Assembly: GCA_964368875.1 (NCBI GenBank)
Contig: CAYJDG010000072.1
Location: 1 to 6,672 of the forward strand
Direction: 5' to 3'
DNA from: CAYJDG01 sp964368875
Lineage (GTDB): Bacteria > Pseudomonadota > Alphaproteobacteria > Micavibrionales > Micavibrionaceae
Length of the DNA: 6,672 bases
The notes beneath the pieces are model-generated. The model saw only the letters and a program-made list of their open reading frames with translations. It did not search any database and was not told the origin of the DNA. Positions 5,321 through 6,672 of this stretch are shown piece by piece. Within the stretch, counting starts at the first letter, position 1; every line of letters starts with the position of its first letter. Made by a program: the position numbers and the translations under genes.

Positions 5321-5347
5321 CTGCGTGCGCATTTCAAAAGGCTTGTT

Positions 5348-6672
5348 ATGACTGATTTCTCCGATGCCTCGGCATCCTCATCTATAAAATCTGCCAGTAG
5401 CTGGGAAGCTGATAACTCCCTGATGTTGCCGGTCCTGACATTCCTGCTTGTCGCTGCCGGGGTGATCTCATTATTTCTACTACTAGAAAAGCGTGAGTTA
5501 GAAAATATTCAGGTCGTGATCCAAGAAGAGAGCAGCGAAACAGCTCATTTCATAAAATCAAGCACTGAACAGAAAATATTCGCTTTGCAGCGTATGGCTG
5601 CCCGCTGGAACGTGCGCGGTGGAACCCCGAAAGACGAGTGGGAGCTTGATGCACTCAATTGTGTAGACCGTCTCGGCGGATTAAAGGCAGTTGAATGGAT
5701 CGATGAAACATATCATATCCGCTGGATTGCACCGGAGAGCGGCAACGAAAGCCTGGTTGGCCTTAATATGTTTGGTGAGGCGAAACAGTCGTTTAAAGTA
5801 AACCCCAGTTCGACTCTGAAAGATCTTCCAAGCGTAACCGGGTTACTTGATCTGCTACCCGATTATAAAGGGTTCATGGTTTATGTGCCGTTGCGATACA
5901 AGGATAAATCGCAGGGTTTTATTGCCGGGGCCTTTTCCATCAAAGAAACGATGGAAAGTTCTCATGATGACGATCATATCAATAATTTTCTGATTACCCT
6001 CAAGGATAGCAAGGGGGGCAGCTATACGCTTGGGAACCCTATGAGTGTTGATGCAGGTACAAAACCTGTGCTTAAGCAGATTGAAATTTTTGACCAGACT
6101 TGGACTCTGGAGATGACTCCGCAGACGGAGTTCATCGATGCACAAAGAACACTGCTGCCGCAGATTTTCCTGATAGGTGGCTTGCTCGGCACCCTCTTGA
6201 TGTCGCTAACCATTCGTTACGGCATGGTTCTGCGTATGCGCGGACAAAGCCTCACAGAATACAAACGTTTGAATGATGCCATCATGGACAGCACCAAATA
6301 CATGATGATCGCCACCGATCCACAAGGAAAAATTCTTGTCTTTAACAAGCAGGCCGAGATCATGATGGGCTACAGCGGCCAAGAAATTATGGGCAGGGTT
6401 ATTCCACGCAAATGGCTGAAAAATGATGAGTTCGTGAAGAAGTACAAAGAGCTCAAAGAGGAGTTTCCCGAAGCAGAAATGAATTTCGACCTCTTCTCCA
6501 AGCGTCCAGCGCGCGACGGAGTAGAGGTTAGTTCGTGGACATTCGTGCGCAGCAACGGTGAGCCGTTTCCAGTGCGTCTGACCGTGACGCCGATCAAGAA
6601 CGATTCCAATGAGATAGTTGGCTATTTAGGTGTTGCCGAAGATGTGACCGAGGTTTTCGAACAGCGTGATGC
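5348..6672 (+). CDS. Membrane-bound sensor with CHASE and PAS domains (3' end missing)
   Basis: The frame from the ATG stays open for 441 codons to the window edge, so the protein is a C-terminally incomplete fragment. A short cytoplasmic N-terminus rich in Ser and Ala leads to TM1 (about 25-47). A periplasmic CHASE domain follows (about 50-255) with ALQRMAARW (79-87) and the characteristic LKAVEWIDETYHIRWIAP (112-129). TM2 is at about 269-289. A linker leads to a PAS domain (about 308-435), with ATDPQGKILVFNKQAEIMMGYSG at its core and the PAC-like ending VGYLGVAEDVTE (424-435). CHASE domains bind small ligands outside the membrane, and PAS domains relay or sense signals inside (family knowledge). 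The output domain lies beyond the window: a histidine kinase, a GGDEF/EAL cyclic-dinucleotide module and an adenylate cyclase are all possible. AAAAGG ends 6 nt before the ATG, fixing the start well. Leucine codons around TM1 include TTA and CTA runs, unlike the CTG-rich neighbours. I saw no convincing promoter in the gap after greB. Confidence 0.88.
   Translation, partial: MTDFSDASASSSIKSASSWEADNSLMLPVLTFLLVAAGVISLFLLLEKRELENIQVVIQEESSETAHFIKSSTEQKIFALQRMAARWNVRGGTPKDEWELDALNCVDRLGGLKAVEWIDETYHIRWIAPESGNESLVGLNMFGEAKQSFKVNPSSTLKDLPSVTGLLDLLPDYKGFMVYVPLRYKDKSQGFIAGAFSIKETMESSHDDDHINNFLITLKDSKGGSYTLGNPMSVDAGTKPVLKQIEIFDQTWTLEMTPQTEFIDAQRTLLPQIFLIGGLLGTLLMSLTIRYGMVLRMRGQSLTEYKRLNDAIMDSTKYMMIATDPQGKILVFNKQAEIMMGYSGQEIMGRVIPRKWLKNDEFVKKYKELKEEFPEAEMNFDLFSKRPARDGVEVSSWTFVRSNGEPFPVRLTVTPIKNDSNEIVGYLGVAEDVTEVFEQRD

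Noticed and set aside
5855..6609. Three minus-strand frames opposite the sensor gene.
   Set aside because: They are antisense to the CHASE-PAS reading frame and have no ribosome sites or domain patterns I could recognise.

Overview
The window looks like ordinary chromosomal housekeeping DNA from a moderately GC-rich Gram-negative bacterium, most likely an alphaproteobacterium. The support is indirect: the GreB protein has an acidic N-terminal extension of a kind I associate with that class, one small gene has an EcfG-like promoter (GGAAC-N17-tGTT), and there is a lipoprotein with a lipobox. I cannot name a genus. I see no insertion sequence, CRISPR array, tRNA, rRNA or phage gene.

Layout. 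A gene running left off the window may begin at base 46 on the minus strand. Bases 47-319 are a non-coding regulatory stretch with a tandem 9-bp direct repeat at an 11-bp period, a nested inverted repeat, a strong orphan terminator and a sigma70-like promoter. rlmN (320-1459, plus) follows and ends at a bidirectional terminator. On the minus strand, in transcription order, are an MFS exporter (4585-3317), dusB (3320-2280), a VOC/glyoxalase-fold protein (2337-1846) and a small lipoprotein (1778-1494). The first three overlap at their ends and form a compact operon. The lipoprotein appears to have its own stress-type promoter. greB (4647-5192, plus) is divergent from the MFS gene, with a 61-bp intergenic region carrying candidate promoters both ways. 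A CHASE-PAS membrane sensor starts at 5348 and runs off the right edge with no stop codon.

How the genes fit together. Three genes concern RNA: RlmN modifies 23S rRNA and possibly tRNA, DusB makes dihydrouridine in tRNA, and GreB rescues backtracked RNA polymerase. Placing dusB with an exporter and a VOC protein in one overlapping operon gives it translational coupling, but a shared pathway is not evident.

No new system stands out. The best leads are the layered regulatory elements in bases 47-300, the stress-type promoter with a palindrome inside its spacer upstream of the lipoprotein, and the 58-bp coding overlap between dusB and the VOC gene. The ligand and output of the CHASE-PAS sensor remain open because the gene is cut off.
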